Shown here: piece by piece, positions 16,606 to 25,140 of the stretch
Numbering within the stretch: the first letter of the stretch is position 1
Layout: the number at the start of each line of letters is the position of its first letter
From: Sphingomonas panacisoli
Lineage (GTDB): Bacteria; Pseudomonadota; Alphaproteobacteria; Sphingomonadales; Sphingomonadaceae
Direction: 5' to 3'
Assembly: GCF_007859635.1 (NCBI RefSeq)
Contig: NZ_CP042306.1
Coordinates: 186,001-250,000, forward strand
Length of the DNA: 64,000 nt
The notes under the pieces: model-generated
Told to the model about the DNA's origin: nothing
Databases searched by the model: none
The model's input: the letters and a program-made list of their open reading frames with translations, nothing else
Program-made: the position numbers and the translations under genes

Positions 16606-16693
16606 GTGTCCCCCCCTTGTGAGAGAGCTTATCGCGAGGATCAGCGCGAGGAAATCTCAAATCGCCCGTTCGACTTAGTCCTGATAGGATGAC

Positions 16694-16766
16694 GTGCTCC
16701 GGCGAAGGCCGGAGCGCTGGAAATCGACGGCTGCGTTGGCCAACGCTCCGGCCTTCGCCGGAGCAC
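16694..16766. repeat. REPIN-like double-hairpin element
   Basis: Left hairpin GTGCTCCGGCGAAGGCCGGA, right mirror GCTCCGGCCTTCGCCGGAGC; 73 bases. It lies between the hydrolase start and the prenyl synthase stop, both on the minus strand. Confidence 0.85.
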
Positions 16767-16791
16767 GGCGAAGGTGTCCGGAACGAAGGGG

Positions 16792-17808
16792 CTAATACGC
16801 CCTAGCCACCGCGAACTCGACCGCTTCGGTCATCGCGTCGCGCGCTTTCCCCGGCGCAAACCCCGCGATCGCGTCGATCGCGCGCTGGCCGTAATGGCGG
16901 GCGCGAGCCAGCGTGTCGTCGATCGCACGGGTGGCGCGTACGAGGTCGACCGCGTGGACGAAGTCTTCGTCCGACGCGCGGAAGCCCAGGATCGCGTCCT
17001 TCCAGAACTTGCGGTCTTCTTCCGACCCGCGCGCATAGGCCAGGATCACCGGCAGCGTGACCTTGCCCTCGCGGAAGTCGTCTCCGGTATCCTTGCCCAT
17101 CGTCCCGGCGTCGGAGACATAGTCGATCGCATCGTCGACCAGCTGGAACGCGATGCCCAGGTTGCGCCCGAACGCGTCCAACGCGGCCTCTTCGCCGTCC
17201 GAGCGTTCGGCGACGACCGCGGCGATCTTGCACGCGGCGGCGAACAAGGCGGCGGTCTTCGCGCCGATAATGTCGAGATAGCGTTCCTCGCCCAGATCGA
17301 CGCGACGCGCGGCGGTCAGCTGGTTGACCTCGCCCTCCGCGATCACCGCCGACGCGTTCGACAGAATCTTGAGCACTTTCAGGCTGCCATCCTCGACCAT
17401 CAGTTCGAAGCTGCGGCTGAACAGGAAATCGCCGACCAGGATCGATGCGGGGTTGCCCCAGATCAGGTTCGCGGTGCGTTTGCCGCGGCGCAGGTCGCTG
17501 CCGTCGACGACATCGTCGTGGAGCAAGGTCGCGGTGTGGATGAATTCGACCGACGCGGCGAGGCGATGGTGGCGATTGCCCGTGTAGCCGAGCAGCTTGG
17601 CGCTCGCGAGCGTCAGCATCGGCCGCATCCGCTTGCCGCCGCCCGCGATCAGGTGACCGGCGAGTTCGGGGATCAGCGGGATCTCCGACTGCATGCGATC
17701 CAGGATCACCGCATTGACCGCGTTCATGTCGGCGGCGACCAGGCTCATCATCGGCTCGAGGCTGGGGGCCGGGCGGGTCGGATCGAGGCGGTGGATCGTG
17801 GCGCTCAT
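16792..17808 (-). CDS. ispB: Polyprenyl (octaprenyl/decaprenyl) diphosphate synthase
   Basis: A protein of 338 residues. Both aspartate-rich motifs of trans-prenyl synthases are present: LLHDDVVDGSD (first, DDxxD) and FQLVDDAIDYVSD (second). GGGKRMRPMLTLASAKL near the start binds isopentenyl diphosphate. Extends farnesyl diphosphate with isopentenyl units to the side chain of ubiquinone (Q10 in sphingomonads, chain length not readable here). ATG 17808 fits the family start; the ribosome site is weak. Divergent from the chorismate mutase gene, which feeds aromatic metabolism. Confidence 0.93.
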   Translation of the reverse strand: MSATIHRLDPTRPAPSLEPMMSLVAADMNAVNAVILDRMQSEIPLIPELAGHLIAGGGKRMRPMLTLASAKLLGYTGNRHHRLAASVEFIHTATLLHDDVVDGSDLRRGKRTANLIWGNPASILVGDFLFSRSFELMVEDGSLKVLKILSNASAVIAEGEVNQLTAARRVDLGEERYLDIIGAKTAALFAAACKIAAVVAERSDGEEAALDAFGRNLGIAFQLVDDAIDYVSDAGTMGKDTGDDFREGKVTLPVILAYARGSEEDRKFWKDAILGFRASDEDFVHAVDLVRATRAIDDTLARARHYGQRAIDAIAGFAPGKARDAMTEAVEFAVARAY

Positions 17809-17905
17809 CTTGTGAGGCGTTTGGCGGAGCGGCCTCGCGAACGCAAGCGCGGCTTGCGCATCCCGGGATGCATGCGCAGAACGCAGGCGACTCAAGGAGG
17901 GCCGG

Positions 17906-18190
17906 ATGAGCGACGAGATACTGGACGCCTATCGCAGCAGCATCGACAATATCGATGCAGCGCTGGTCCACATCCTCGCCGAGCGGTTCAAGGTGACGCA
18001 GGCGGTCGGGCGCTACAAGGCGAAGGCCGGGCTGCCCCCCGCCGATCCGGGTCGCGAGGAACGCCAGATCGCGCGGTTGCGGAAACTCGCCGAGGACGCC
18101 CGGCTCGACCCCGAATTCAGCGAGAAATTCCTGCGCTTCATCATCGACGAAGTGATCCGCCACCACGAACAATTCCGGGACGAGGTCTGA
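17906..18190 (+). CDS. Chorismate mutase, AroQ class
   Basis: A stand-alone AroQ domain of 94 residues, all helical. Conserved residues of the family are visible: the first helix IDNIDAALVHILAERFKVTQAVGRYKA (Arg and Lys of the active site), PGREERQIARLR in the second part, and FIIDEVIRHHEQFR at the end. Converts chorismate to prephenate in Phe/Tyr biosynthesis; cytosolic dimer. ATG 17906 has AAGGAGG nearby. It could also be an isochorismate-pyruvate lyase type, which cannot be excluded from sequence alone. Confidence 0.9.
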   Translation: MSDEILDAYRSSIDNIDAALVHILAERFKVTQAVGRYKAKAGLPPADPGREERQIARLRKLAEDARLDPEFSEKFLRFIIDEVIRHHEQFRDEV

Positions 18191-18281
18191 TCACGGCGGC
18201 GCTTGCGAGTCGTCCTCGACAAGCGTAGCTTCCCGCCCGACGCGACCAATCGCGACAAGCCGATAGCGCGTCCGGGAGAGG

Positions 18282-18395
18282 ATGATGCACGGCTTTCATG
18301 CATCGAACAGTCAGTGCAGCTATGGCCTGGCGATGCACCTCGTCAGCTTTGCGCTGGCCGGGGTCATTCTCGGCGTGGTCGTGCTGATCTGGTAG
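18282..18395 (+). CDS. Small single-pass membrane protein (37 aa)
   Basis: A short frame, MMHGFHASNSQCSYGLAMH followed by one hydrophobic helix (LVSFALAGVILGVVVLIW) that ends the protein. GGGAGAGG lies just before the double ATG at 18282/18285, a good ribosome site. The predicted helix and site make it a credible small membrane protein; no family is recognised. It lies 91 bases after the chorismate mutase stop. Confidence 0.55.
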   Translation: MMHGFHASNSQCSYGLAMHLVSFALAGVILGVVVLIW

Positions 18396-18416
18396 GTCTT
18401 CGCGCCTTCGTTGACC

Positions 18417-18489
18417 GTGCTCCGGCGCAGGCCGGAGCGTTGGCCGGCATTCGCTGCGATCGCCTACGCTCCGGCCTGCGCCGGAGCAC
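18417..18489. repeat. REPIN-like double-hairpin element
   Basis: Left hairpin GTGCTCCGGCGCAGGCCGGA, right mirror CTCCGGCCTGCGCCGGAGCA; 73 bases, the same size as the element at 16694. Between the small membrane protein and the aldo/keto reductase stop. Confidence 0.85.
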
Positions 18490-18522
18490 AGGCTAGTGCG
18501 AAACGGCCCTCTATGACGAAGC

Positions 18523-19533
18523 CTAGGCCGCAAGCTCTTCGTCGGGGAGCAATTCGGTGTCGACCGTCGCTTGGGCGAAGGCGGCATACCGCGCGCCGCG
18601 GATCGTGCCGGCGAAGATCGTCGCGGCTTCCGCCAGCACGTCGGGCGCGATCGCGATCGTTGCGGCGGCGACGTCCTCCTCCAGATGCGCGATGTTCTGC
18701 GTGCCGGGGATCGGGACGATGTGATCGCCCTGCGCGAGCACCCAGGCGAGCGCGAGTTGCGCGGGCGTGCATCCCGCCTCGCGCGCCACCGCCTCGAACG
18801 TCGCCACCACCGTCAGATTGTGCGCTAGGTTGTCGCCGGTGAAGCGCGGCATGGTATGGCGGATGTCGTATTTCTCGAACCGATCGTCACGCACGCCGGT
18901 CGCGAGCATGCCACGCGCCACGGGCGAGAAGGCGACGAAGCCGATGCCGAGGTCGCGGCACGTGTCGAGCACCGCGACCTCGGGGTTGCGCACCATCGGC
19001 GAATATTCGCTCTGCACCGCGGCGATCGGATGGACGGCGTGCGCGCGACGGATCAGGCCGGCGCCCATTTCGGACAGGCCGATCGCGCCGATCTTCCCCG
19101 CCTGCACCGCATCCTTCAGCGCGCCGACCGACTCCTCGATCGGCACGTTCCGGTCGGGGCGGTGAAGGTAATAGAGGTCGATATGATCGGTCTGCAGCCG
19201 CTGCAGCGCGCGGTCGAGCGTCGCGGTGATCGCCGCGGGGCTGGCGTCGAGCACGCGCGTCTTGCCGTCGGGCGCATCCATCACGCACTTGGAAGCGAGC
19301 GTGAACTCGGTCTTGCGGTGCATGACGTAGCGCTGGATCAGCCGCTCGCTCTGGCCGAGGCCGTAGATTGCCGCGGTGTCGAGAAACGTCACGCCGAGGT
19401 CGAGCGCGCGGTTGAGCAGCTTGCCGGCGTCTTCCTCAGACGGCGGCGTCGCATAAGCATGGCAGATGTTCATGCAGCCGAGCCCGATCGCGGAAACGGT
19501 CAGCGGGCCGAGCTGGCGGGTTGGAAGGGTCAT
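18523..19533 (-). CDS. Aldo/keto reductase
   Basis: A protein of 336 residues, full TIM barrel. Active-site tetrad features: FLDTAAIYG (Asp, Tyr), ASKCVM (Lys position) and YYLHRPD (His). The NADP-binding end reads VPIPGTQNIAHLEED. This is the YajO/Tas-like class that reduces carbonyls with NADPH; the substrate is unknown. ATG 19533 overlaps the stop of the MFS transporter gene (ATGA), so the two are translationally coupled and probably handle the same compound. Confidence 0.92.
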   Translation of the reverse strand: MTLPTRQLGPLTVSAIGLGCMNICHAYATPPSEEDAGKLLNRALDLGVTFLDTAAIYGLGQSERLIQRYVMHRKTEFTLASKCVMDAPDGKTRVLDASPAAITATLDRALQRLQTDHIDLYYLHRPDRNVPIEESVGALKDAVQAGKIGAIGLSEMGAGLIRRAHAVHPIAAVQSEYSPMVRNPEVAVLDTCRDLGIGFVAFSPVARGMLATGVRDDRFEKYDIRHTMPRFTGDNLAHNLTVVATFEAVAREAGCTPAQLALAWVLAQGDHIVPIPGTQNIAHLEEDVAAATIAIAPDVLAEAATIFAGTIRGARYAAFAQATVDTELLPDEELAA

Positions 19534-20861
19534 GATACGCTTTCGGGGTTGGGCAGGTCGCCTTCCAATACCGGCGCGACGTGGCGCTGGCGAGGCTCGC
19601 GGACGCGAAAGATCAGGAGAAGGACGGCGGCGCTGAGGAAACCGAAAGCGGTCCACATGACGGGCGGGTAGCCGTAGCGATACGCGACGAGGCCGCCGAT
19701 CAACGGACCGATCGCGGATATCGTCCCTTCGATCGTCGTCGACAGCGCCAGTCGCATCGCGACGTCGGCGCGCTCGCCGAATTCGAGCACCATCGTCTGC
19801 TGGCTCATCTGATACCCGCAATTGCCCGCGCCGAGGCAGCAGAAGGCGGCGAATACCGCCCAGGGGTGATGCACGCTGAGCAGCAACACGATCCCGCCGG
19901 CCCAGAGGGCCGCCGCCAGGGTGAAGGTCGAGCGATAGCCGGTACGATCGCCGAGATTGCCCCAGAGCAGATTGGAGACGGTATCCGCGCCGAGATAGGC
20001 GAGGCTGAGTTCGCCGATCACGATTCCCGACAGGCCGAGCTGGCTGCCGGCGTAGAGGATGTAGAACGGCGTCGCGATCCGCGCGCAGACGCAGCACGCC
20101 TCGGCCAGGATGAACCAGCGATAGCCGCGATCCTCGAGCAATTGCGGGAAGGTCTTCACGCGATCGACGAACTTCATCGGGGAGCGGACCGTCACGGGCA
20201 CCGGCTCGACCATCCGCAGCCGCAGCACGGTCAGCCCCATACTGGTCAGCACGAACGCGACGAAGAACGTGGTGGCGTAACCGTTGCCCCACACGTCGTT
20301 GCCGATCAGCCAGCGTCCGGCGGCGTAGGACAGGATCGCCGCGATGATCCCGCCCGCGACGTTGCGATAGGCTTGCAACCGCCCGCGACGGTGGATCGGG
20401 ATGACCTTCGACATCAGCATCTGGAAGGCGACGCGCTGCGTCCCGTTGAACGCGCCGAGCAGGAAGAACAGGACGAGCGTGACGATCAGCAGCGCCTCGC
20501 CGTGGAGGAACCAACCGGCCAGCGCCATGCCGAGGATCATCACCCGCAACATCGTACCGGTGCGGATCGCGTAAGGGAGGATGCGCTCCTTGGTCTCGAA
20601 CCGCGACGCGCTGAAGATCGGCGAGAGGATCGCGCCGAACTGGAGGAGCGCGGTGCCGAGCCCGACCAGCGCGTCGGAGCCGGTCAGGCGGTGGATGTAG
20701 GTCGGGATGAAGGTCGGCGCGTAGATCAGGCGGAACCCGGTCATGCCGAGCATGCCGTGCGTGAAATGCGCGATGAAATTGCGGCGCAGGTTCGCGGCGA
20801 CGAACGCGTCATACTCGGCCTCGCGTTCGGCGAGGGTGCGGGTGTCGCCCAGATTCGTCAT
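19530..20861 (-). CDS. MFS transporter
   Basis: A protein of 443 residues with about 12 hydrophobic helices. Substrate unknown; the N-terminal 30 residues are charged and cytosolic, followed by HFTHGMLGMTGFRLIYAPTF. A GDRTGYR-like loop segment between helices resembles the MFS A motif (GxxxDRxGRR). The assigned ATG 20861 lies inside the left end of a double-hairpin repeat (CGTCATGCCGGG on the plus strand), which suggests that the repeat now supplies the start; no good ribosome site precedes it. Followed by a coupled aldo/keto reductase. Confidence 0.88.
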   Translation of the reverse strand: MTNLGDTRTLAEREAEYDAFVAANLRRNFIAHFTHGMLGMTGFRLIYAPTFIPTYIHRLTGSDALVGLGTALLQFGAILSPIFSASRFETKERILPYAIRTGTMLRVMILGMALAGWFLHGEALLIVTLVLFFLLGAFNGTQRVAFQMLMSKVIPIHRRGRLQAYRNVAGGIIAAILSYAAGRWLIGNDVWGNGYATTFFVAFVLTSMGLTVLRLRMVEPVPVTVRSPMKFVDRVKTFPQLLEDRGYRWFILAEACCVCARIATPFYILYAGSQLGLSGIVIGELSLAYLGADTVSNLLWGNLGDRTGYRSTFTLAAALWAGGIVLLLSVHHPWAVFAAFCCLGAGNCGYQMSQQTMVLEFGERADVAMRLALSTTIEGTISAIGPLIGGLVAYRYGYPPVMWTAFGFLSAAVLLLIFRVREPRQRHVAPVLEGDLPNPESVS

Positions 20862-20962
20862 GCCGGGCTCGTCCCGGCATCCGCCGTGGAGCGCGCGATG
20901 CCGATCATGGTCATTGACGTCGCTTGCGGCGCAGCGGACCCCGGCACAAGGCCGGGGTGACG
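20856..20962. repeat. REPIN-like double-hairpin element overlapping a start codon
   Basis: Left hairpin CGTCATGCCGGGCTCGTCCC, right CCCCGGCACAAGGCCGGGGT then GACG. The spacer holds GACGTCGCTTGCGGC, almost the same as in the elements at 14372 and 24227. The CAT at 20859-20861 is the start codon of the MFS gene on the minus strand. Confidence 0.8.
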
Positions 20963-20976
20963 ATCATTAGTCGGTT

Positions 20977-21372
20977 TCACTCCCCTTCGGGCGCGAACAT
21001 GGGGACCGGCGGGCCGCCCTCGGTCGGCGTGAACCGGACGCTCACGCGCTGGCCGATGGCGAGTGAATCATGGTCGTCGGTGGCGATGTTGGTAAGCACC
21101 GCGGGGCCTTCGTCGAGCGTCACATAGGCGAGCGTGTAGGGCGCGCCGGCACCGCGACGCATCGTCGAGAGCGAGTAGATTTCGCCCTTGCCGCCGCTCT
21201 CCACCCACGTCGTCGCGCCGAAGCAGAACGGGCATGTCGCGCGCGGATAATAATGCGGCTGGCCGCACGCGTCGCACTGGCCGATCAGCAATTTGCCCTG
21301 TGCGGCGGCGTCGAAGAAGCGCTGGTTCTCGACGTTCGGCTGGGGTGCGGGGATCTTCCGGGGGTCGCTCAT
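20977..21372 (-). CDS. DUF35 zinc-ribbon/OB-fold protein (thiolase partner)
   Basis: A protein of 131 residues. An N-terminal helix (NQRFFDAAAQGKLLIGQC) leads into a rubredoxin-like zinc ribbon with CDAC and CPFC, then an OB-fold that binds acyl-CoA. Such proteins form complexes with SCP2-type thiolases or aldolases (ChsH2/Ltp2 in steroid side-chain breakdown). ATG 21372 overlaps the thiolase stop (TGATG), supporting a joint complex. Last gene of the acyl-CoA synthetase-thiolase-DUF35 operon. Confidence 0.92.
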   Translation of the reverse strand: MSDPRKIPAPQPNVENQRFFDAAAQGKLLIGQCDACGQPHYYPRATCPFCFGATTWVESGGKGEIYSLSTMRRGAGAPYTLAYVTLDEGPAVLTNIATDDHDSLAIGQRVSVRFTPTEGGPPVPMFAPEGE

Positions 21373-22526
21373 CACTGCCTCTCCAGCACGAGGGTCGCGG
21401 CGCCGTGGCGCACACCGAGCGAGCCGCCGATCCCGGTCGCGACGGCCAGGTCGCAATTCGGCACCTGCACCGCCGGATGCGCCTCGCCGCGCAACTGGCG
21501 GACCGCTTCGATCACCTTGGTGATGCCGCCGCGGTTGGTCGGGTGATTGTTGCACAGCCCCCCGCCGTCGGTGTTGAACGGCAGCTTGCCGGTGCCCGAA
21601 ATGAGGTTGCCCTCGGCGACGAACCTGCCGCCTTCGCCTTTCTTGCAGAAGCCGAGGTCCTCGAGCTGGATCAGCACGGTGATCGTGAAGCTATCGTAGA
21701 TCGACGCATATTTCATGTCGGCGGGGGTACACCCGGCCTCCGCGAACGCCGCCGGGCCGGATACCGCTGCCGCCGAGGTGGTGAGATCTAGGTTCATGCC
21801 GCCGCGCGGTCCCTTTACCGCTTCGCCCGCGCCGCGCACCGCGACCAGCGGGCGCTTCAAGGACTTCGCCACTTCGGGCGCGACGACCAGCAACGCGCCG
21901 CCGCCGTCCGACACCACGCAGCAATCGAGGCGGTGGAGCGGGTCGGAGATCATCGGCGAATTAAGGACGTCGTCGACCGTCACCACGTCGCGCAGCATCG
22001 CGTGTTCATTGTACTGCGCGTGGGTCGATGCGGCGACCTTGATCCAGGCCAGCTGTTCCGACGTGGTGCCGTACTCATGCATGTGGCGCGCGGCGCACAT
22101 GCCGTAACTGTTGTGCGTCGTGCTGCCGACCCAGCCCTCGAACGGCGCTTCGGGCGCGCCGCCGGGGAAGCGGCCGAACGGCTCCGATCGCGGCCGTCCC
22201 GCGAGCGTGATCAGCGCGACCGAGCAGTGCCCGGCGGCAATCGCCTGCGCGGCGTGGCTGACGTGGAGGATGTACGACGACCCGCCGGTTTCGGTGCTGT
22301 CGGTGTGACGTACCTTCAGCCCCATATAGTCGATCATCGACATGCCGCCGAAGCCGGGCGCGTCGCCCGCGCAGAAATAGCCGTCGACGTCCTTGAGGCT
22401 CAGGCCCGCATCGGCGAGCGCGCCGGCCGCGCATTCGGCATGAAGCTGCGGCGTGGATTTGTCGGGGGCGAGCCGGGTCGGATGCTCGAACGCGCCGGCG
22501 ATATAGGCCTTGTTGCGGATCGTCAC
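21372..22526 (-). CDS. Thiolase-fold enzyme, SCP2/Ltp type
   Basis: A protein of 384 residues. It has the Ltp-like segment YDSFTITVLIQLEDLGFCKKGEGG and the histidine block CNNHPTNRGG. The C-terminal reactive cysteine of true thiolases (CxGGGxG) reads TGIGGSLG here, so this may be a retro-aldolase of the Ltp2 kind rather than a classical thiolase (inference). GTG 22526 overlaps the stop of the acyl-CoA synthetase (GTGA). It acts with the DUF35 protein on a CoA thioester; sterol, bile-acid or terpenoid side chains are plausible substrates. Confidence 0.88.
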   Translation of the reverse strand: MTIRNKAYIAGAFEHPTRLAPDKSTPQLHAECAAGALADAGLSLKDVDGYFCAGDAPGFGGMSMIDYMGLKVRHTDSTETGGSSYILHVSHAAQAIAAGHCSVALITLAGRPRSEPFGRFPGGAPEAPFEGWVGSTTHNSYGMCAARHMHEYGTTSEQLAWIKVAASTHAQYNEHAMLRDVVTVDDVLNSPMISDPLHRLDCCVVSDGGGALLVVAPEVAKSLKRPLVAVRGAGEAVKGPRGGMNLDLTTSAAAVSGPAAFAEAGCTPADMKYASIYDSFTITVLIQLEDLGFCKKGEGGRFVAEGNLISGTGKLPFNTDGGGLCNNHPTNRGGITKVIEAVRQLRGEAHPAVQVPNCDLAVATGIGGSLGVRHGAATLVLERQ

Positions 22527-24148
22527 GCGGCCTGCTCCCCGAATGCCGCCATCGCGCGCTCCTTGATTGCTTTGTAGTCGAGCTTGCCGTTGGGTGCGCG
22601 CGCAACGCTGTCGACCACGAGGACGTGGCGCGGCGCCTTGTAGGTCGCCAGTTGCGATTTGACGTGGTCGCGCAAGTCCGTCTCGTCGGGCGATTGGCCG
22701 GCATGCGGCTCGACCAGCGCGACGATCCGCTCGCCGAATCGCGCATCTGGCACGCCGGTCACCGCCGCGTCGCGCACGCCGGGGTGGCGCTTCAATGCTT
22801 CCTCGACTTCCTCCGGAAAGACCTTCTCGCCGCCGGTGTTGATGCATTGCGACCCGCGGCCGAGGATGCGGACGGTGCCGTCGGCATCGACGCTCGCCCA
22901 GTCGCCGGGCATCGACCAACGCTGCCCTTCATAGGTCGGGAAGGTCTGCGCCGACTTCACCGGATCCTTGTAGTAACCGAGCGGGATGTACCCGCCGACC
23001 GCGAGCCGTCCGCTCTCGCCCGATCCCGGTTCGACCCGCCGCCCGTCTTCGGTGAAGATCGCGCAATCGGGGCCGAGCGCGAAGGTCGCGGTGGCGCTTT
23101 CGCCCTGCGCGTTGGTGGTCGAGATACCCATCCCGAACGCTTCGGACGAGGAGTAGCTGTCCATCAGATTGACCTGCGGGATGTGACGGATCAGGCCGAG
23201 TTTGTTCTCGCGGTTCCACATCGCGCCGGACGAGCCGATGATGAAGAGCGAGGACAAGTCCCAACGCCCAGGATTGGCGTCGAGCGCCTCTAGCAAGGGT
23301 TGCGCAAAGGGCTGGCCGACGATCGTCATCCGCGTGACGCGCCAGCGTTCGACCGCGGCCCACACCTCCTCGGGATCGAACTTGCCGTGCGGGAGCAGTA
23401 CGACCGCGCCGCCAGACGAGATCGCGGTAAACGCGCCGATCAGGCCGGTCGCGTGCATCAGCGGCGGGGCGATCAGCGAGCGCGGCTTGATCGGCGACGC
23501 GGCGGCACGCGGACCGGCCTCCTCCGGCGCGCTCATCGGTCCTACGCCGAGCAGCGGGTTCGATCCGTAGCCGCCCTTCGCCATCAGATCGCCCTGCTGC
23601 CACATCACCGCCTTGGGCATGCCGGTCGTGCCGCCGGTGAAGATCAGGAGCAGGTCCTCGTTATGGCGGCCCCAAGGTGCGATCGTCGGCCGCTCGGCGG
23701 GAACGCGCGCGGCGAGCGCGGCGAAATTCTCGGCCCAGGCGGGCGGATCGGCGCCGATCGCGATCCAGCTCTTCACGCCGGGCATCGCGGCGCGGATCGG
23801 GTCGAGGATGCTCGCGAACCCGCTCTCGAACACCACCGCCTCGGCATCGCCATTGTCGAGCAGGTAGCGGACCTCCTCCGGCCCGTAGCGATAATTGACG
23901 TTGAACGGCGCGAGCCCCGCCTTGAACGCGGCGTAATAGGCGACCAGAAATTCGGGGCAGTTGGTGGCGTAGACCGCGACCTTGGCCTGTTGCTGCAACC
24001 CCGCGGCGAGCAGATGCGTGGCCAGTGCATCGGCCTGCGCCTCGAATTCTGCGAAGCTGACGACGCGCTCGCCCTGGACGATGGCGGGCTGGTCCGGCAC
24101 CGCCGCCGCGACCGATTCCCAGATATTGGCGTAGGTCCATGCGGTCAT
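22523..24148 (-). CDS. Acyl-CoA synthetase (FadD/AMP-forming)
   Basis: A protein of 541 residues. ANL-superfamily motifs: A3 P-loop IFTGGTTGMPKAV, A5 YSSSEAFGMG, A7 GDWASVDADG, A8 GRGSQCINTGGEKVFPEEVE and the A10 lysine PNGKLDYKAI. Cytosolic; joins a fatty or ring-degradation acid to CoA via an acyl-AMP. First gene of the operon; the two downstream genes overlap by 1-4 bases. Related to FadD3/FadD17-like ligases of cyclic compound breakdown, but the chain cannot be specified. Confidence 0.95.
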   Translation of the reverse strand: MTAWTYANIWESVAAAVPDQPAIVQGERVVSFAEFEAQADALATHLLAAGLQQQAKVAVYATNCPEFLVAYYAAFKAGLAPFNVNYRYGPEEVRYLLDNGDAEAVVFESGFASILDPIRAAMPGVKSWIAIGADPPAWAENFAALAARVPAERPTIAPWGRHNEDLLLIFTGGTTGMPKAVMWQQGDLMAKGGYGSNPLLGVGPMSAPEEAGPRAAASPIKPRSLIAPPLMHATGLIGAFTAISSGGAVVLLPHGKFDPEEVWAAVERWRVTRMTIVGQPFAQPLLEALDANPGRWDLSSLFIIGSSGAMWNRENKLGLIRHIPQVNLMDSYSSSEAFGMGISTTNAQGESATATFALGPDCAIFTEDGRRVEPGSGESGRLAVGGYIPLGYYKDPVKSAQTFPTYEGQRWSMPGDWASVDADGTVRILGRGSQCINTGGEKVFPEEVEEALKRHPGVRDAAVTGVPDARFGERIVALVEPHAGQSPDETDLRDHVKSQLATYKAPRHVLVVDSVARAPNGKLDYKAIKERAMAAFGEQAA

Positions 24149-24226
24149 GCGGCTCTCCTGCCGCGCGTTTCATGACGCTACGGCTTCCTCCCGAATTGGA
24201 ATATCGGGTATGGTGCCGTCAACCCC

Positions 24227-24304
24227 GTATTCCTGCGAAAGCAGGAATCCAGGATAATGGGCGACGTCGCTTGTGGCTCTGGGCTCCTGCTTTCGCAGGA
24301 GCAC
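24227..24304. repeat. REPIN-like double-hairpin element
   Basis: Left hairpin GTATTCCTGCGAAAGCAGGA, right CTCCTGCTTTCGCAGGAGCA. Its spacer GACGTCGCTTGTGGC matches the element at 14372. The right end touches the tryptophan dioxygenase stop codon (24304-24306). Confidence 0.85.
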
Positions 24305-25140
24305 TAGAGCTCGGTACGCACGTGCCACAGCTCGGGGAACAGCTCGACCTCGAGCATCCGGCGGAGATACGCGACGCCCTGCGTGCCGCCGGTGCCGCGC
24401 TTCAGGCCGATGACGCGCTCGACCGTGGTGACGTGGTTGAAGCGCCAGCGGCGGAAATAATCTTCGAGATCGACCAGTTTCTCGGCGAGTTCGTAGAGCG
24501 GCCAATGCTGTTCGGGCGCCTGATAGACCGCGCGCCAGGCCGCCTGGACCTTGGGACTTTCTTCGCGCTGGTCCGCCAGACCGACGCGCTCTTCGCCGAC
24601 ATCGAAACCCGACCGGCCGAGCAGCCGCACCGCCTCGTCGTACAGGCTCGGCCGCGCCAGGATCGCTTGCAACTCGCCGACGATCCCGGGCCGGTGCGCG
24701 TGGGGCTTCAGCATCGCGGCGTTGCGATTGCCGCACAGGAATTCGATCGCGCGGTATTGGTGGCTCTGGAAGCCCGACGACTGGCCAAGGTCCTCGCGAA
24801 ACTCGGTATATTCGCTCGGCGTCAGCGTGCGCAGAACGTCCCAGGCGTTGTTGAGCTGTTCGAGGATGCGCGCCACTCGCGCGAGCATCTTGAACGCATG
24901 CGCCAGCTGGTCGCCGGCGATCGCGTCGCGCGCGGATTCGAGCTCGTGAACGGCCAGCTTCATCCACAGTTCGGACGTCTGGTGCTGGATGATGAACAGC
25001 AGTTCGTCGTGCGCCGTGGATCGCGGTTCCTGCGCGCCGAGGATCAAGTCGAGGCGCAGATAGTCGCCATAGGCCATCTTGTCGGCGAAATCGGTTTCGG
25101 GCCCGCCGGCGTCGCCGGCATCAGAAGGTTTTTCGGTCAT
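24304..25140 (-). CDS. kynA: Tryptophan 2,3-dioxygenase
   Basis: A protein of 278 residues, usual length. Hallmarks: YGDYLRLD, the [19 protein letters not shown] block, [12 protein letters not shown] and the haem-ligand region [16 protein letters not shown], followed by [10 protein letters not shown]. Cytosolic haem enzyme that opens the indole ring of tryptophan to N-formylkynurenine, the first kynurenine-pathway step. ATG 25140 overlaps the kynureninase stop (ATGA). No formamidase gene is visible next to it. Confidence 0.96.
   Translation of the reverse strand: MTEKPSDAGDAGGPETDFADKMAYGDYLRLDLILGAQEPRSTAHDELLFIIQHQTSELWMKLAVHELESARDAIAGDQLAHAFKMLARVARILEQLNNAWDVLRTLTPSEYTEFREDLGQSSGFQSHQYRAIEFLCGNRNAAMLKPHAHRPGIVGELQAILARPSLYDEAVRLLGRSGFDVGEERVGLADQREESPKVQAAWRAVYQAPEQHWPLYELAEKLVDLEDYFRRWRFNHVTTVERVIGLKRGTGGTQGVAYLRRMLEVELFPELWHVRTEL

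Noticed and set aside
24170..24967. Long minus-strand frame overlapping tryptophan dioxygenase
   Set aside because: Shadow frame with Arg/Ala-rich composition; the TDO frame has all family motifs.
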